Assembly (NCBI GenBank): GCA_028285265.1
Contig: JANQPX010000018.1
Span: forward strand, 264,400 to 328,399
Direction of reading: 5' to 3'
Origin: Geminicoccaceae bacterium
GTDB lineage: Bacteria > Pseudomonadota > Alphaproteobacteria > Geminicoccales > Geminicoccaceae
DNA length: 64,000 nucleotides
Program-made: the position numbers and the translations under genes
In this document: positions 1 to 8,583 of the stretch, piece by piece
How positions within the stretch are numbered: position 1 is the stretch's first letter
Layout: the number at the start of each line of letters is the position of its first letter
Notes under the pieces: generated by a model
Databases searched by the model: none
Seen by the model: only the letters and a program-made list of their open reading frames with translations
Told to the model about the DNA's origin: nothing

Positions 1-512
1 AGAACGTCGGGCTCGAAGGATGCCGCCCTGCCGATCGCGATGGATTGACGCTGTCCGCCTGAAAGATTGCCAACGCGTGCCCGCATATTAGGAATATGGA
101 TGTCCAGGCGATCCAACATGCTTTTGGCGTCTCGGACCATCGTTTCTTTATCGAGGAAACGACCGCCCAATATCGTCTTCACGGGCTCACGACCAAGAAA
201 CAAATTCCCGGCGACATCGATCGTGTCGCAGAGTGAGAGATCCTGATAGACCATTTCAATGTGTCGCGCGCGGGCATCCGCGGGCGACGCGAAACGGACG
301 GGCTCCCCGTTCAGCTCGATCTGCCCGGCGTCGGGAACGAGCGCACCTGCGAGGATCTTCGTGAGCGTCGATTTACCGGCGGCATTGTCGCCGACAAGAC
401 CAAGCGCCTCACCTGGCCAGAGCTCAAGATCGACACCACGAAGCGCATCGATCGTGCCGAAGCTCTTTCGTACACCCCTCATGCGCACGCGCGGTATGTT
501 TGGATTTGTCAC
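1..512 (-). CDS. Sugar ABC transporter ATP-binding protein, 3' part beyond the left edge
   Basis: This is the start of a single-domain ATPase that energises a ribose/fructose-type sugar importer at the inner membrane. About 170 residues are visible. They include a Walker A loop GDNAAGKST (residues 41-49), a Q-loop in MVYQDLSL and the ABC signature LSGGQRQ; Walker B and the C-terminus lie outside the window. I chose the GTG at 512, which keeps the usual short leader before the first beta strand (RMRGVRKSFG). An in-frame ATG at 482 is the alternative, and neither has a strong ribosome site. It lies 72 bases downstream of the binding-protein gene on the same strand, so both should be one operon with a permease outside the window. 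The YQD-type Q-loop suits FrcA-like single-NBD enzymes rather than fused RbsA types. The family is certain and the sugar unknown. Confidence 0.85.
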   Translation of the reverse strand, partial: MTNPNIPRVRMRGVRKSFGTIDALRGVDLELWPGEALGLVGDNAAGKSTLTKILAGALVPDAGQIELNGEPVRFASPADARARHIEMVYQDLSLCDTIDVAGNLFLGREPVKTILGGRFLDKETMVRDAKSMLDRLDIHIPNMRARVGNLSGGQRQSIAIGRAASFEPDV

Positions 513-584
513 CTCGGTGAAGAGACCGGTCGGCGGACCGGGCGCGACAAGCGTCTTCCCGGATCCGCTGACACCGTCGTCGAC

Positions 585-1511
585 CTACTCGAAGATCGAG
601 CGGAAGTCGTCGACATTGTCCTTGGTGACGATGGTGATCGGCACATCAATCACCGGCTCCACCTCGCCGCCACCGATCAATGTCATCGACGCATCAACCG
701 CTGCCGCTCCCATGCCATAGGGGTCTTGCTGCACGACGGCTTCGACATAGCCGTCATCGATGGCCTTGATGACTTGGGCGGTAAGATCCCAACCGAAAAC
801 CTTCACACGATCGGTCGCACCCTGGGCTTCGACGGCGGCGATCGCGCCAACCAAAGCGGGCTCACCGGTCGCATAAATGGCATTCATATCTGGGTTGCCG
901 GTCATCAAGTTTTCGGCCGCGGCAAGCGCATTGTCCTGAATGTTCCGCCCATCGACAACACCGACGACCTCGACATTGCCGTTTTCCGCGATCGCCGTTT
1001 CAAAACCTTCCTGACGGACGTTCTGGATGAAGGAGTTGAGGGCTCCAACGATGCCGATCTTGGCACTTCCGCCCATGGCATCGTCAACATAGCCTAGGAA
1101 ATGGGCACCAATGTCACCGCCTGCGCCGCCATTGTCGACGCCGATCTGCGTCTTCTGCGGCCCCTCTGGCAAGATGGCGTCAACGGCCAAGATATGAATA
1201 CCGGCGTCGGCTGCCTGCTGTACCGCGGGCATCACACCGTTGACGTCGATCGCGACAACGATGATCGCGCTCACGCCTTCGGCAATGTAAGTCTCAATCG
1301 CGTTGTTCTGAGCGGCCGGATCATTGTTGGCATTGAAGATGACGAGATTGGCACCCGCCTTCTCAGCCGCTGCCGTCGCCCCCTCATTCATCTGATTAAA
1401 AAAGAGCGCCTGCTGATTGATCTGGACCAGCGCGATCGTAGGCTCCTGTGCCTTCAGCGCACCAAATGTCGTCAAGATGCCAGCCATCGCTAGCGTGAAT
1501 ATCGTCCGCAT
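585..1511 (-). CDS. Periplasmic sugar-binding protein (RbsB-like)
   Basis: This protein is 308 residues long with a signal peptide (about residues 1-21, cut near FGALKA/QEP) followed by a two-lobed periplasmic binding fold of the Peripla_BP_4 type. Family marks include the opening strand IALVQINQQALFF, the strand IIVVAIDVNGVMPAV, and the late GWDLTAQVIKAIDDG helix with its QQDPYGMGAAAV stretch. Family members capture ribose, xylose, inositol or related sugars and deliver them to an RbsC-type permease. The ATG at 1511 is preceded by a GGGAGGA ribosome site 6 bases away. It is the first gene before the ATPase at 1-512, the usual order. A short 6-bp inverted repeat (526-541) lies between the two. 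The substrate cannot be read from sequence. Confidence 0.9.
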   Translation of the reverse strand: MRTIFTLAMAGILTTFGALKAQEPTIALVQINQQALFFNQMNEGATAAAEKAGANLVIFNANNDPAAQNNAIETYIAEGVSAIIVVAIDVNGVMPAVQQAADAGIHILAVDAILPEGPQKTQIGVDNGGAGGDIGAHFLGYVDDAMGGSAKIGIVGALNSFIQNVRQEGFETAIAENGNVEVVGVVDGRNIQDNALAAAENLMTGNPDMNAIYATGEPALVGAIAAVEAQGATDRVKVFGWDLTAQVIKAIDDGYVEAVVQQDPYGMGAAAVDASMTLIGGGEVEPVIDVPITIVTKDNVDDFRSIFE

Positions 1512-1615
1512 GAGCGTCCTCCCGCCTTTTGTTGGTGTCGTTGTTGCCTATAGATTTAAGGTAGCAACTTCGATGCCAATCTCCATGTTTCTCCTGCAAT
1601 TCGTCACGTGACGCA

Positions 1616-2932
1616 CTAAGCGTCTTTGGTCACACCGCACCATTCAGCGATGATGACTGACGTTGCAACGATCGAGCGATGGAAGTCGGCGATGTCGATC
1701 CATTCATTAGCATGTCCAGCCATGGTCAGGCCGCCGCAGAGTGGGCCAAAACCGACGGTCGGCATGGCCTTTTGCACAATCGGGTTTCGAATATCGCTGG
1801 AGGTATGGAGAGGATTGATGATCGGTGTTGCCCCCAAGCGCCGAAGTGTTCCCGCGACCGACTGATAAAGGGCACTCGCCTCCTCGGTTTCAGCAGCGCT
1901 CACACCAGAAAGCCATTGGATCGTCGGCGGGTTGTCCTGAAGCCAGCCATCTTGCTCGACGGCGGCGGCGATGGTTTTCTCAACCGTCATCATGATGTGG
2001 TCGAGCCTTTCTCCGGGAATCAGACTCATGGCACCACCCAGCTCGCAGTGAGGTGGTATCCTGCTCAAGGCCGACGTCGCGCCGAAATCGCAGTGGGTTA
2101 GCATGAGATTCGTCGAACGTCCGATGGCCTTGTCGATGGTCGGATGGCGAACCTGCAATCCTCGTATCCGATCGAGCTCCAGGAGCGCGTTGGCGATCGG
2201 CATCATCTTGCTGAAAGGATTGATGGCGCGATGGGCAAAGGCTGTATGGGCTGGTTCTGCTGTGTCCGGTTCCCTTCCTTGAACGCTGATCATGAATTCC
2301 AGCTGTCCGGGCGCATAAGCTTTGATCTCATCAAGACCGCGCCCGGATTCGGCAGGGTGCAGATAAACAGCCGCATCGGCGCCAAGGCCGTGATGCAAGG
2401 CAGCCGCAATGCCGCGCCGATGTTTTTTGCTCGGCGCGCTCGCAAGGAACAGATCGCCGGCTGGTCGAAGGCCGCACAGTTGAAGGAGGCGAATGCCCTG
2501 CACAAGCATGGTGATCCCAGCGAGATCATCGGCAACACCCCAGCCATAAAGCCGTCCGTCCTGGATTGTGGGTTCGAAGGGGGAGCTACGCCATGCCGGC
2601 TCATCGACAAAAGGCTCGGTATCGGGATGAGCGAACAACAGGAGACTTCGTGCGTTCGGTTTCCCTGGAAGACGGCCGATCAGGCAGCGTTCCATCGTGG
2701 CTGCTGCGACATGCTCAGCTGCAAATTCGTCAACAAGCGGCACCTCAGATGGTCGATAGTCCAGGTGCTCGACGGTACAGCCTGCAGCGCTCATCGATGT
2801 TTCGATCACGCGGTCTGTGGCTGCCCTGCCCTCCTTACCCGCAACGATCAGCTTTTGAAGCAGCGACAAACTCTCTGCCTCGACGGAGGCGTTGGCTACC
2901 TTGATCGTTTCGAGAAGCTCAGACGATGGCAT
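1616..2932 (-). CDS. M20-family metallohydrolase-like protein with altered catalytic pair
   Basis: This 438-residue cytoplasmic protein (no signal peptide) has the M20 peptidase/ArgE-DapE layout. The first metal motif is FAHPDTEP (H102, D104), the bridging Asp is in [10 protein letters not shown] (D135/D136), a possible further ligand region is YLHPAE (from residue 190), and a late His is in TMAGHANEW. At residues 165-173, where M20 enzymes carry the Glu-Glu pair (general base plus metal ligand), this protein reads SAPSKKHRR, so the canonical base is missing. It may be a divergent amidohydrolase or a non-catalytic relative. It ends a minus-strand set with the ATPase at 2945 (12 bases apart) and the dehydrogenase at 3670. 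A role in deacylating or cleaving the imported amino-acid derivative is inference only. Confidence 0.8.
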   Translation of the reverse strand: MPSSELLETIKVANASVEAESLSLLQKLIVAGKEGRAATDRVIETSMSAAGCTVEHLDYRPSEVPLVDEFAAEHVAAATMERCLIGRLPGKPNARSLLLFAHPDTEPFVDEPAWRSSPFEPTIQDGRLYGWGVADDLAGITMLVQGIRLLQLCGLRPAGDLFLASAPSKKHRRGIAAALHHGLGADAAVYLHPAESGRGLDEIKAYAPGQLEFMISVQGREPDTAEPAHTAFAHRAINPFSKMMPIANALLELDRIRGLQVRHPTIDKAIGRSTNLMLTHCDFGATSALSRIPPHCELGGAMSLIPGERLDHIMMTVEKTIAAAVEQDGWLQDNPPTIQWLSGVSAAETEEASALYQSVAGTLRRLGATPIINPLHTSSDIRNPIVQKAMPTVGFGPLCGGLTMAGHANEWIDIADFHRSIVATSVIIAEWCGVTKDA

Positions 2933-2944
2933 GACCCTGCCTCG

Positions 2945-3673
2945 TCAATGCGGCAAAATCTTGGCGAGAAATTGCTGGGCGCGCGCGCTTCGATCTTCAG
3001 TGAAGAACGCCTCTTTGCCGCAATCCTCTATGATCTCACCCTTGTCCATGAAGATCACGCGGTCAGCGACCTTTCTCGCAAATCCCATTTCATGGGTGAC
3101 ACAGAGCATGGTCATCCCATCGCCTGCGAGCTCCACCATGACATCCAAAACCTCGTTGATCATCTCGGGGTCCAGCGCGGATGTCGGCTCGTCGAACATC
3201 ATCGCCATCGGGTCCATAGCAAGGGCTCGCGCAATCGCCACACGCTGCTGTTGACCGCCGGAGAGGTGGGCTGGGTATTTTGATGCCTGATCGGAAAGAC
3301 CGACTCGCTTGAGGAGACCCTCGGCCTTCGCCGTTGCTTCGTCTGCTTTGCGGCCGAGCACCTTTGTCTGCGCGATCACAATATTGTCCAGAATTGAGAG
3401 ATGCGGGAAAAGCTCGAAATTCTGGAAGACCATACCGATCTTGGCACGCAGTTTCGGAAGATCGGTGGACGACGCACCGACATCGATGTCACCAACAACG
3501 ATCTTTCCAGAATCGAAGGGTTCGAGGCCATTGATGCATTTGATGAGCGTCGATTTTCCGGACCCCGAAGGGCCGCAAATCACCACAACTTCTCCCTTCT
3601 CAATCTGCGTCGAGCAGTTCTTCAAGACCTGAAACGTGCCAAAACTCTTTGAAAGATTGTCCATGGTAATCAA
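2945..3673 (-). CDS. Polar amino acid ABC transporter ATP-binding protein (GlnQ/HisP family)
   Basis: This is a 242-residue ATPase of the polar amino-acid uptake family. It has Walker A GPSGSGKST (34-42), Q-loop MVFQNFELFPHL, signature LSGGQQQR, Walker B AMMFDEPTSALDPE and H-loop VTHEMGFA, all intact and of normal length. The start is probably the TTG at 3673, with GGAG 7 bases upstream, overlapping the stop of the upstream dehydrogenase (TTGA), which indicates translational coupling. An ATG three codons in is the alternative. Its partners are almost certainly the binding protein (7649) and permease (8584) on the opposite strand, since no other family 3 components are present. The substrate is presumably an amino acid or opine-like compound oxidised by the neighbouring enzyme. 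Confidence 0.93.
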   Translation of the reverse strand: MITMDNLSKSFGTFQVLKNCSTQIEKGEVVVICGPSGSGKSTLIKCINGLEPFDSGKIVVGDIDVGASSTDLPKLRAKIGMVFQNFELFPHLSILDNIVIAQTKVLGRKADEATAKAEGLLKRVGLSDQASKYPAHLSGGQQQRVAIARALAMDPMAMMFDEPTSALDPEMINEVLDVMVELAGDGMTMLCVTHEMGFARKVADRVIFMDKGEIIEDCGKEAFFTEDRSARAQQFLAKILPH

Positions 3674-6615
3674 TGGCAGGCTCCATCAAAGCGTTCGAGG
3701 CTGTAGGGCGAGATATCCCAATCAGTTCGGCCCCGGCCTATGAGATCTGCTGTTATCCTGGCGACTGCTGGTGCAAGCGTATAGCCATTGGACGTGATCG
3801 CGTTAAAAAAGCCAGGCTTGCCAGGCGCCTCACCGACAATCGGCGCACCGTCGATATTAACGTTCATGCCACCCCACGTCCTCAGCACATGGAGACCATC
3901 GAGCGTCGGCAAGACACGGCTTGCCACCCAGAGATTGCCTTCAACACTGTCGCGAATCGTGACGTTCATGTTTTGATGCTCGCTATAGCGCGCAGGCCAG
4001 GCGCCACCGATAATGATCCCGCCGGCGGCCAGCTGTTTTAGGCTAAGGTGCCTGTCCGCATGGGCCACAAGTTGCTCAACGAGTGGCGGCGCATAATCGG
4101 TAACGATCATTTGCAGGGGCGCGCTGTAGACCGGCACGTCGAGCCCTGCCATCGCACCGATCTGTCGTGCCCAAGGACCGGCGGCATTGACCACACGACC
4201 TGCTTTGATCACGCCTCTGTTCGTTCTGAGATGCCAAAGGCCGTTATCTTGTTCGAGTGCGATGACATCTGTGCTTCGAAGCAGTCGCGCGCCAAGTCGC
4301 TCAGCGCGCCTCATGACGCTGTACGTCGCGACCAAGGGATTGATCTTCCCCTCACTTGGTGCGTAGGCGGCACCGACGAGCGTGTCGGCAAGGGCCGGCG
4401 CCAGATCTCGCAAATCGCGTCGGCCGATAATTTCGGTATCCAAACCGTAACGACGTTCCAGAGCAGCTTTCTTTTGAAGAAAATCGAGGCCGGTCTCGTT
4501 TTCTGCGATCATGAGGCCGCCGGTGATCCGAATTTCAAAGTCTTTGCCACATTGTTCGGCAAGCTCCTGCCAAAGCGACACGGCCCATGGTCCGAGCGGT
4601 AATGTTGCTGCGGCGGGGCCACCGCCAGCCTCGGCCTTGTCGCCGAAATCAAAGGATAGGAGCTGAACATGAAGACTGCCGGCATTGGCACCGGAGGCTT
4701 GAAGATTCACATCATCGCGCTCGACCACGAGCACGTCTTCGCCACTTGCCGCAAGCTCATGGGCGAGGCAAGCGCCAACCACACCGCCGCCGATGACCGC
4801 CACACCGGCTTCAATATTGTCGAAGGATGGCGCCGGTGTCGGCCGCGATAGATTCGGCGAGCCTGCACGCTGATGACCACCCCATTCGCTCTTTTCCAAT
4901 GCAAGTGCCGATGCGGGGAACGGTTTGACCGGCAAACGCGGCGCCATGGCCGGACGGGACGTCACACTCGCCCCCTTGCTCAACAGATGAGCAACCGTCG
5001 GCAGGCAGTAGCGTCCCTGGCACCGCCCCATCCCGAGGCGAAGGCGTCGCTTGAGCACGGCTAGGCTGGTTGCACCGCTCTTTATCGCGTTTTGGATTTT
5101 GCCAAGCGTCAGCGTCTCACAGCGGCAGATGATCGTCTCGTCAGACAGATGATCCAGCGAGACGGGTGGTGCTTGGAACAGTGACCAAAGCGCGTCTTGG
5201 AAACGAAACGCCGTTTCGAGCCGGCGATGCGCATCAGCGAATCGGCGACTGTTGGTTTCAAAACCCAGCTCGCGTGCTGCCGCCATCCCGGCGAGTTCAC
5301 CTTTGGCTAACGCGACAGACGCTCCTGCGACCTGGGCACCATCACCAACTGCGAAAACATCTTCGACGCTCGTCGCACCAACCGTCGAGACGTCAACAGC
5401 AAGACTTCCGAGATGCCGCTCATCCCAACGCATCTTGCAGCCGAGGGCGCGGGCAATCTCGGAGGACGCGATGAAACCATAGCCTAGACAAACGACATCG
5501 CCGGCAAGACGCATTTGCTGATCGCTATCCGGTCGACCATCTGGACCGATCGGAGCGACATCGATGGCATTGACGCGTTGATCACCATGCGCGGCGATCG
5601 CCATGTGTGACCATAAAACCGGAACCCCTGCCCTCCTTAGCTGAAGCAGATAGCTGGCACCCCGGATCATATTGCTGGGCTCGCTTCGTAGTGCCTTTGA
5701 AAGGGTCGGCCAACTTTTGAAGCTCGGACGGGCAGCGCTCTCGACGACGGCAGCGATGTCGACGCCGAGGCTCACCAGGTCGGCAGCTAGCTGAAAATTG
5801 AGCGGGCCATTGCCGGCGATGACCACGCGCTTCCCGGGCATCACCTGCTGACTCCGAACCATCGTTTGCAAGGCGCCGGTGGTCATAACACCAGGCAGAG
5901 TCCATCCAGGAAATGGCATGGGGCGCTCAAGAGCGCCGGTCGCCAGGATCAGCCGTTGCGGGTGAAAGACGACCGCCTCGCCATCAACCAGCGCCAACAC
6001 CTCATCCTTCGCAAAGGCACCGAAGACGGTGACGTCGTTTAAGCATTGAACACCGGCGGCACGAACTCTTGCGAGGAGCGCTTCACCGTCATTGAACTGA
6101 CGGTCTGGTGGTGCCGCCGCCTCGTGGGACGATGCAATCGGCTTATAATACTGCCCGCCACTGTCGCTGCGTTCGTCGAGAACAACCACCGATGCCCCGG
6201 CGTGACGTGCTGCGACTGCTGCAGACAAACCTCCCGGTCCCGCCCCGATCACAAGAACGTCGACCTCTCTCTCCGAGAGCGCCTTGCCAACCGGTCGATT
6301 GGCCAGGGGCATGACGGGATCGTCCGCCTTTCCAGAAGGCTGTGTCGAGCGCACCCTTTCACCACCACGCACCTTGGACATGCAAGCACGTTGCCCAAGG
6401 CGTCCATCGATGGTGACGGCACATTCGAAGCACGCCCCCATCCCACAATAGACTCCGCGCCACTTGTCGGTTTGATCACGGCGTATGGTTGCGATGCCGT
6501 GGGCGGCGAGCGCGCTCGCAATCGTCTCGCCCTTGAACGCTTCGATCTCATGTCGATCGAAATAAAAGGAGACCGGCTGGCCGATAGGCCTGACGCCTTG
6601 TCGCTTCAAGCGCAT
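3670..6615 (-). CDS. Fused HcnA-HcnB-HcnC-type FAD/[2Fe-2S] amino acid or opine dehydrogenase
   Basis: This single chain of 981 residues joins what are usually three subunits. First comes a ferredoxin-like [2Fe-2S] domain (cysteines near 57, 62, 65 and 78). It is followed by a NAD/FAD-type two-nucleotide-fold oxidoreductase (GAGPGG near 124-129), then a BFD-type [2Fe-2S] module (CRCE, then CQGRYC). A D-amino-acid-oxidase fold begins near residue 600 (VAVIGGGVVGA). Known separate-subunit relatives are hydrogen cyanide synthase HcnABC, opine oxidases and the D-hydroxyproline dehydrogenase LhpBEF. All pass electrons from a secondary amine to the respiratory chain. I prefer the ATG at 6615; a TTG at 6648, two codons after an in-frame stop, would add 11 residues. 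Divergence from a DapA-family lyase and coupling to an amino-acid ABC ATPase point to oxidation of an imported imino acid. The exact substrate is unknown. Confidence 0.88.
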   Translation of the reverse strand: MRLKRQGVRPIGQPVSFYFDRHEIEAFKGETIASALAAHGIATIRRDQTDKWRGVYCGMGACFECAVTIDGRLGQRACMSKVRGGERVRSTQPSGKADDPVMPLANRPVGKALSEREVDVLVIGAGPGGLSAAVAARHAGASVVVLDERSDSGGQYYKPIASSHEAAAPPDRQFNDGEALLARVRAAGVQCLNDVTVFGAFAKDEVLALVDGEAVVFHPQRLILATGALERPMPFPGWTLPGVMTTGALQTMVRSQQVMPGKRVVIAGNGPLNFQLAADLVSLGVDIAAVVESAARPSFKSWPTLSKALRSEPSNMIRGASYLLQLRRAGVPVLWSHMAIAAHGDQRVNAIDVAPIGPDGRPDSDQQMRLAGDVVCLGYGFIASSEIARALGCKMRWDERHLGSLAVDVSTVGATSVEDVFAVGDGAQVAGASVALAKGELAGMAAARELGFETNSRRFADAHRRLETAFRFQDALWSLFQAPPVSLDHLSDETIICRCETLTLGKIQNAIKSGATSLAVLKRRLRLGMGRCQGRYCLPTVAHLLSKGASVTSRPAMAPRLPVKPFPASALALEKSEWGGHQRAGSPNLSRPTPAPSFDNIEAGVAVIGGGVVGACLAHELAASGEDVLVVERDDVNLQASGANAGSLHVQLLSFDFGDKAEAGGGPAAATLPLGPWAVSLWQELAEQCGKDFEIRITGGLMIAENETGLDFLQKKAALERRYGLDTEIIGRRDLRDLAPALADTLVGAAYAPSEGKINPLVATYSVMRRAERLGARLLRSTDVIALEQDNGLWHLRTNRGVIKAGRVVNAAGPWARQIGAMAGLDVPVYSAPLQMIVTDYAPPLVEQLVAHADRHLSLKQLAAGGIIIGGAWPARYSEHQNMNVTIRDSVEGNLWVASRVLPTLDGLHVLRTWGGMNVNIDGAPIVGEAPGKPGFFNAITSNGYTLAPAVARITADLIGRGRTDWDISPYSLERFDGACH

Positions 6616-6726
6616 GATGGCAGCAGAGGCAGAACCATATCCGATCAACCCTCACCATCTTGGTCATGTACAAGATGAGTATTCTCTGTCCTAATGACCT
6701 TAAGCAAGAGGGAGGGACGTTGAAGC

Positions 6727-7620
6727 ATGCGGCAGTTTCGCGGCACCTACACGGTCCTGGTAACCCCATTTACGTCGAACGGATCAGCCGTTGACGTCAA
6801 GGCTCTGCGTCAGTTGGTGAACTGGCAGATTGAGCAAGGCATCCACGGCCTGATCCCACTCGGCAGTACCGGTGAGTTTCTCTCGATTAGCCGTGAAGAA
6901 CGCCAGCAGGTTATCGAGATCTGCGTCGCCGAAGCGCGCGGACGTGTGCCTATCCTGATCGGCACCGGTGCTGAAGCGACCTTCGATGTCATCGAGCTTT
7001 CACGCGAAGCGGAAGCGATGGGTGCTGATGGGGTGATGATCATTCCGCCCTTTTATTCGACACCGACCGATGATGAGTTGTTCGTGCATTATCAAAAGAT
7101 CGGGGAAGCGATTTCGATCCCAATCATGGTCTACAACAACCCGGCGACCGCCAATGTTGATCTGTTGCCGTCGACGCTCGCGCGTCTTAGCAACATCGAT
7201 GCTGTCACGATGGTCAAGGAGTCGACGCTCGAGGTTACCCGCGTTCGCGACATCATCGAGCTTTGCGGCGACCGCATGACCGTCTTTGCCGGAATCCTCG
7301 GCTACGAGTCCTTCTGGCTTGGCGCCGAGGGATGGGTTGCCGTTTGCTCCAACATTATGCCTAAGGAATCGGCAAGACTGTTCGAGCTGGTGGCTGACGA
7401 ACAGGATCGTGACGCGGCGCTCGCCTTATATAAAGACATCCTACCTATCGTGCGCTGGGTCGGCGGTCATCGTTATGTCTCGGCCAGCAAGGCAGCACTC
7501 TCGATGATGGGCATGCCTGTTGGCGAACCGCGGCCGCCGCGACTGCCGTTGCCGGACCATGAGCGGGAAGATCTGGCCGCGATATTGCATAATCTCGGCT
7601 TGGTCGCGTCCTCTACCTAG
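6727..7620 (+). CDS. DapA/NanA-family lyase or deaminase (class I aldolase fold)
   Basis: This is a 297-residue TIM-barrel enzyme of the dihydrodipicolinate synthase/N-acetylneuraminate lyase family. The Schiff-base lysine is visible in TMVKEST (K164), the catalytic Tyr in MVYNNP (Y136) and the carboxylate-binding loop in GSTGE (46-50). Family members act on 2-oxo acids or imines: dihydrodipicolinate synthase, sialic acid lyase, or the pyrroline-hydroxycarboxylate deaminase LhpC. A ribosome site GGGAGGG lies upstream of the ATG. It starts the plus arm of a divergent locus facing an HcnABC-like dehydrogenase and is followed 28 bases later by an amino-acid binding protein. An LhpC-like catabolic role fits better than lysine biosynthesis. 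A sialic acid lyase for the distant nanEK genes (27319-28895) cannot be excluded. Confidence 0.85.
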   Translation: MRQFRGTYTVLVTPFTSNGSAVDVKALRQLVNWQIEQGIHGLIPLGSTGEFLSISREERQQVIEICVAEARGRVPILIGTGAEATFDVIELSREAEAMGADGVMIIPPFYSTPTDDELFVHYQKIGEAISIPIMVYNNPATANVDLLPSTLARLSNIDAVTMVKESTLEVTRVRDIIELCGDRMTVFAGILGYESFWLGAEGWVAVCSNIMPKESARLFELVADEQDRDAALALYKDILPIVRWVGGHRYVSASKAALSMMGMPVGEPRPPRLPLPDHEREDLAAILHNLGLVASST

Positions 7621-7648
7621 CGACAACAAATAAGAAAGGGAGAACGAT

Positions 7649-8482
7649 ATGCCTCAAAAAACAACAATCGCATTGGTCTCAGGCATCGCATTCGGGATGA
7701 TCGCGGCGTCAGCGCATGCGCAAGATTGCGAACCCAAAGTTGCCGATGATGCGCTGATCACGCCGGGCACGCTCACCATGTCCACCAACCCCACTTTGCC
7801 ACCGATGCAGTTTGTCGACTCGGATGGCAACCTCAAAGGTATGCGGATCACGCTCGGCGACGAGGTCGCCAAGCGTCTTTGCCTGGAGCCGGAATACATC
7901 CGTATCGAATTCTCAGCCATGATCCCTGGTCTTCAGGCCGGGCGCTGGGATGTCATCAACACTGGCATCTTCTGGACAGAAGAACGCGCTGCGATGATGC
8001 AGATGATTCCCTATGAAGCACAGGCGATCAGCGTCTCGGTACCAGCAGGCAACCCTGCCGGCGTTGCGGCGCCGGAAGACCTCGCCGGCAAAGCAGTCGG
8101 TGTCGAGATTGGTGGGTTCGAAGAAGCCAAGTTGAAGCTGCTTGCGGAAGAGCTCGAGGGCCAAGGGCTGGATCCGATCAACGTTCAGACCTTCGACAAT
8201 TTCGCAACGGCCTATCAAGCCCTTCGTGCGGGTCAGACCGACGCCACCGTCACCATCGATTCGACGGCCGCGGAGTACGCGGCGCGCGGCGAGTTTGACC
8301 GGGCCATTTCCGGCATGTTCGCGACGCCAGTTGCTCTCGCCATGGCCAATGAGGACCTCGCCAATGCCATCCTCGGCGTGCTGAACGATATGATGGAAGA
8401 CGGCAGCTACCAAGCCCTGCTCGACGAATACGGCATTCTCGCCAATACGGAACCCTTCGAGATCCGTGGTCCCAGCAGCTAG
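7649..8482 (+). CDS. Amino acid ABC transporter substrate-binding protein (family 3)
   Basis: This is a 277-residue periplasmic protein with a clear signal peptide (1-24, ending AASAHAQ) and the family 3 solute-binding fold. The first strand and ligand loop are STNPTLPPMQFVDSDG, the hinge region includes GVEIGGFEEAK, and the second lobe has TVTIDSTAAEYAA. This family binds polar amino acids, opines and related compounds and feeds HisM/GlnP-type permeases. GGGAGAA precedes the ATG. It is followed by a strong stem-loop (8511-8539) and then the permease, so the binding protein is probably made in excess. The ATPase is at 2945-3673 on the other arm of the locus. The exact ligand cannot be read. 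Confidence 0.92.
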   Translation: MPQKTTIALVSGIAFGMIAASAHAQDCEPKVADDALITPGTLTMSTNPTLPPMQFVDSDGNLKGMRITLGDEVAKRLCLEPEYIRIEFSAMIPGLQAGRWDVINTGIFWTEERAAMMQMIPYEAQAISVSVPAGNPAGVAAPEDLAGKAVGVEIGGFEEAKLKLLAEELEGQGLDPINVQTFDNFATAYQALRAGQTDATVTIDSTAAEYAARGEFDRAISGMFATPVALAMANEDLANAILGVLNDMMEDGSYQALLDEYGILANTEPFEIRGPSS

Positions 8483-8510
8483 CAGCTGAATGCAGAAGGC
8501 GTTCGTTGAT

Positions 8511-8539
8511 GCCGCCTGCCTGAAGACACAGGCAGCGGC
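8511..8539 (+). other. Intercistronic stem-loop after the binding-protein gene
   Basis: Arms GCCGCCTGCCTG (8511-8522) and CAGGCAGCGGC (8529-8539) pair with one bulge around a 6-base loop, between the binding protein (ends 8482) and the permease (starts 8584). No T-run follows, so it is more likely an mRNA-stabilising or attenuating hairpin than a terminator. Confidence 0.55.
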
Positions 8540-8583
8540 TTCAGCGAAAGCGCCGGTACGCCAAGCCCAAGCGGGCCCAATTC

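Noticed and set aside
526..541. 6-bp inverted repeat between the first binding protein and its ATPase
   Set aside because: The stem is short with a 4-base loop and could arise by chance in GC-rich DNA. Not listed as a feature.
261..1097. 278-codon plus-strand open frame
   Set aside because: It is antisense to the binding protein and ATPase genes, rich in Arg/His/Asp as expected of a shadow frame, and has no motif.
1679..3283. Long plus-strand open frames (up to 379 codons at 2144-3283)
   Set aside because: They run antisense to the M20-type and GlnQ-type genes, which carry clear family motifs. The plus frames have no ribosome sites and no recognisable domains.
6727..7620. Reading the DapA-family gene as sialic acid lyase nanA
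   Set aside because: It is 20 kb from nanEK, on the other strand, and operonic with amino-acid transporter genes opposite an amino-acid-type dehydrogenase, so the name was not used.
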